Source of the DNA: JANYCD01 sp043738625
Lineage (GTDB): Bacteria > Pseudomonadota > Gammaproteobacteria > Burkholderiales > Rhodocyclaceae
Direction of reading: 5' to 3'
Length of the DNA: 13,358 bases
Assembly: GCA_043738625.1 (NCBI GenBank)
Contig: JAYUFR010000182.1
Location: forward strand, 1 to 13,358
In this document: piece after piece, positions 12,231 to 13,358 of the stretch
Position numbering within the stretch: position 1 is the stretch's first letter
How the letters are laid out: each line of letters starts with the position of its first letter
Position numbers and translations under genes: made by a program
Notes under the pieces: model-generated
Databases searched by the model: none
What the model was told of the DNA's origin: nothing
Seen by the model: the letters and a program-made list of their open reading frames with translations, nothing else

Positions 12231-13253
12231 ATGACCGACAAACAAATTCTGCTGACCGGTATCTCCGGCTTCATCGCCAAACATTGCGCGATCGAACTGC
12301 TGACGCATGGCTACGCCGTGCGTGGCAGCGTGCGCAGCATGAACAAGGCCGACGAAGTGCTGACGACGCTGGCCAAGCATTGCGACATCTCGCGCTTGCA
12401 GATCGTGGCGGCGGATCTCTCGGCCGATGCGGGCTGGAACGAGGCCATGCAGGGCATTGCCGGCGTGCTGCATGTGGCGTCGCCGTTCCCGGTGGCGGAG
12501 CCGACTGATCCGGACGAGGTATTGCGTCCGGCCATCGAAGGCACGATGCGCGTGCTGAAGGCGGCCGTCGCCCACCATGTGCCGCGATTTGTGCAGACCT
12601 CCTCCAGCGTGGCAATCATGTACGGCCATCCGCACAGTCGTATTGCACCATTTACCGAGGATGACTGGACCAACGTCGACAGCCCCGGTGTTACCACCTA
12701 TGCGAAATCGAAGACGTTGGCCGAGCGCGCCGCGCGGGATTTCATCGCGCAGACCAAGCCGGACATCCATTATTCGACGATCAATCCCGGTTTCGTGCTC
12801 GGCCCGCTGCTCGACCGCGACGTCGGCACATCGGGCGAGGTGATCCTGATGTTCCTGCGCGGCAAGTATCCGGGCGCGCCCAAGCTGTCGTTCCCGGTGG
12901 TCGACGTGCGCGACATCGCCAGGATGCATCGCCTGGCGCTTGAAACGTCAGAGCCGAGCGGCGGCCGTTACATGGGCGTGTCGGAGACTGCATGGTTCAT
13001 CGACATGATGCGGCCCATCAAGGCGCGCCTTGGCCGCAGCGCCAGAAAAGTACCTTCCTTTGAAATGCCCAATTTTCTGGTCAGGCTGGTCGCCATCTTC
13101 GATCCGGCGGCGCGCGGTGTTGTGTCGGAGCTGGGCTATCAGGCAAAGGTGGACAACAGTCGTACCCGCAAGGCGCTGGAATTGGAATTCATTCCCGTCA
13201 CCGAGTCCGCCCCCGCCATCGCGCAAAGCCTGGTCGATCTCAAGCTGGTTTAG
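12231..13253 (+). CDS. Extended-SDR NAD(P)-dependent reductase/epimerase
   Basis: A 340-residue protein of the NAD-dependent epimerase/dehydratase superfamily, nearest in look to dihydroflavonol-4-reductase-like enzymes. The Rossmann nucleotide loop TGISGFIA (G10, G13, A16) follows the first strand. R35 after the second strand hints at NADP(H). HVASP (81-85) is the fourth-strand motif. The active-site Ser is in TSSSVA (124-126), with Y157 and K161 as the YxxxK pair (YAKSK). NPGFVLGP (185-192) is the usual substrate-side motif, and VVDVRDIARMH is also conserved. All catalytic residues are present, so it should reduce a carbonyl or act on a sugar-like substrate in the cytosol; the substrate is not readable. 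GGAG (12222-12225) is 5 nt before the ATG. It is preceded by a 95-bp gap, so it may have its own promoter; only a weak TAGTAT (12165-12170) was seen. Confidence 0.92.
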   Translation: MTDKQILLTGISGFIAKHCAIELLTHGYAVRGSVRSMNKADEVLTTLAKHCDISRLQIVAADLSADAGWNEAMQGIAGVLHVASPFPVAEPTDPDEVLRPAIEGTMRVLKAAVAHHVPRFVQTSSSVAIMYGHPHSRIAPFTEDDWTNVDSPGVTTYAKSKTLAERAARDFIAQTKPDIHYSTINPGFVLGPLLDRDVGTSGEVILMFLRGKYPGAPKLSFPVVDVRDIARMHRLALETSEPSGGRYMGVSETAWFIDMMRPIKARLGRSARKVPSFEMPNFLVRLVAIFDPAARGVVSELGYQAKVDNSRTRKALELEFIPVTESAPAIAQSLVDLKLV

Positions 13254-13342
13254 TCCCAGTCAGGGCAGCAACTGTGCATTAACGAAACGCCATCAGCCGC
13301 CGTTAAGGCTTGACGCGCGCTTTTCAGGGACATCGAGGCAAT

Positions 13343-13358
13343 ATGGGCAACGCGAGCA
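13343..13358 (+). CDS. Possible first codons of a gene running off the window
   Basis: ATG at 13343 (MGNAS...) is preceded by GAGG (13335-13338) at 4 nt and GGGA (13327-13330) further up. Only five codons are visible, so this is a guess. The 89-bp gap from the reductase gene shows no clear terminator. Confidence 0.25.

Noticed and set aside
1..13358. CRISPR array, tRNA, rRNA, riboswitch or replication origin
   Set aside because: No regularly spaced repeats, cloverleaf-like sequence, or clustered DnaA-type boxes were noticed on reading both strands.

Overview
The window looks like part of a GC-rich proteobacterial chromosome, most likely a betaproteobacterium. This is inferred from the high-GC codon choice of the outer genes and from the gene pair at the left end: an AddB-like nuclease followed by an AddA-like helicase-nuclease, an arrangement I associate with that class. 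No rRNA, tRNA or CRISPR array was recognised.

Left block (1-4563): the 3' part of an AddB-like PD-(D/E)XK nuclease gene, a 112-bp inverted-repeat element in the gap, and a complete 1153-residue AddA-like UvrD helicase with a C-terminal RecB-type nuclease domain. Together they should form a recombinational-repair nuclease acting on double-strand ends.

Accessory block 1 (4560-6854): three type II toxin-antitoxin (TA) modules in a row on the + strand: a VapBC (PIN) pair, an AbrB-type antitoxin with a short PemK/MazF toxin, and a classical MazEF pair. Each has its own recognisable promoter with an inverted repeat over or inside it, so each looks autoregulated. Between modules 2 and 3 lies a diverged second copy of the last codons of the AddA gene. 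This suggests that the first two modules arrived by recombination at the 3' end of that gene.

Accessory block 2 (6855-8930): the 3' half of a REP-associated tyrosine transposase (RAYT) gene, then a visibly A+T-richer two-gene operon. It encodes a four-helix membrane protein of unknown function and a ComEC-type metallo-beta-lactamase-fold protein with an altered metal-binding motif. This pair is the best candidate here for an undescribed system, possibly host defence or another membrane-acting module, but that is inference from context.

Right block (8931-13358): a small cupin gene and a HipBA module on the - strand. HipBA has an elaborate operator region with four GGTGCAA boxes and is flanked by a roughly 55-bp imperfect direct repeat. 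Then, on the + strand, come a small ORF that seems to have lost its start frame, a DUF3820 protein gene, an extended-SDR NAD(P)-dependent reductase/epimerase gene, and possibly the first codons of another gene at the edge. With HipBA the window carries four TA modules in about 7 kb, all without a visible integrase.
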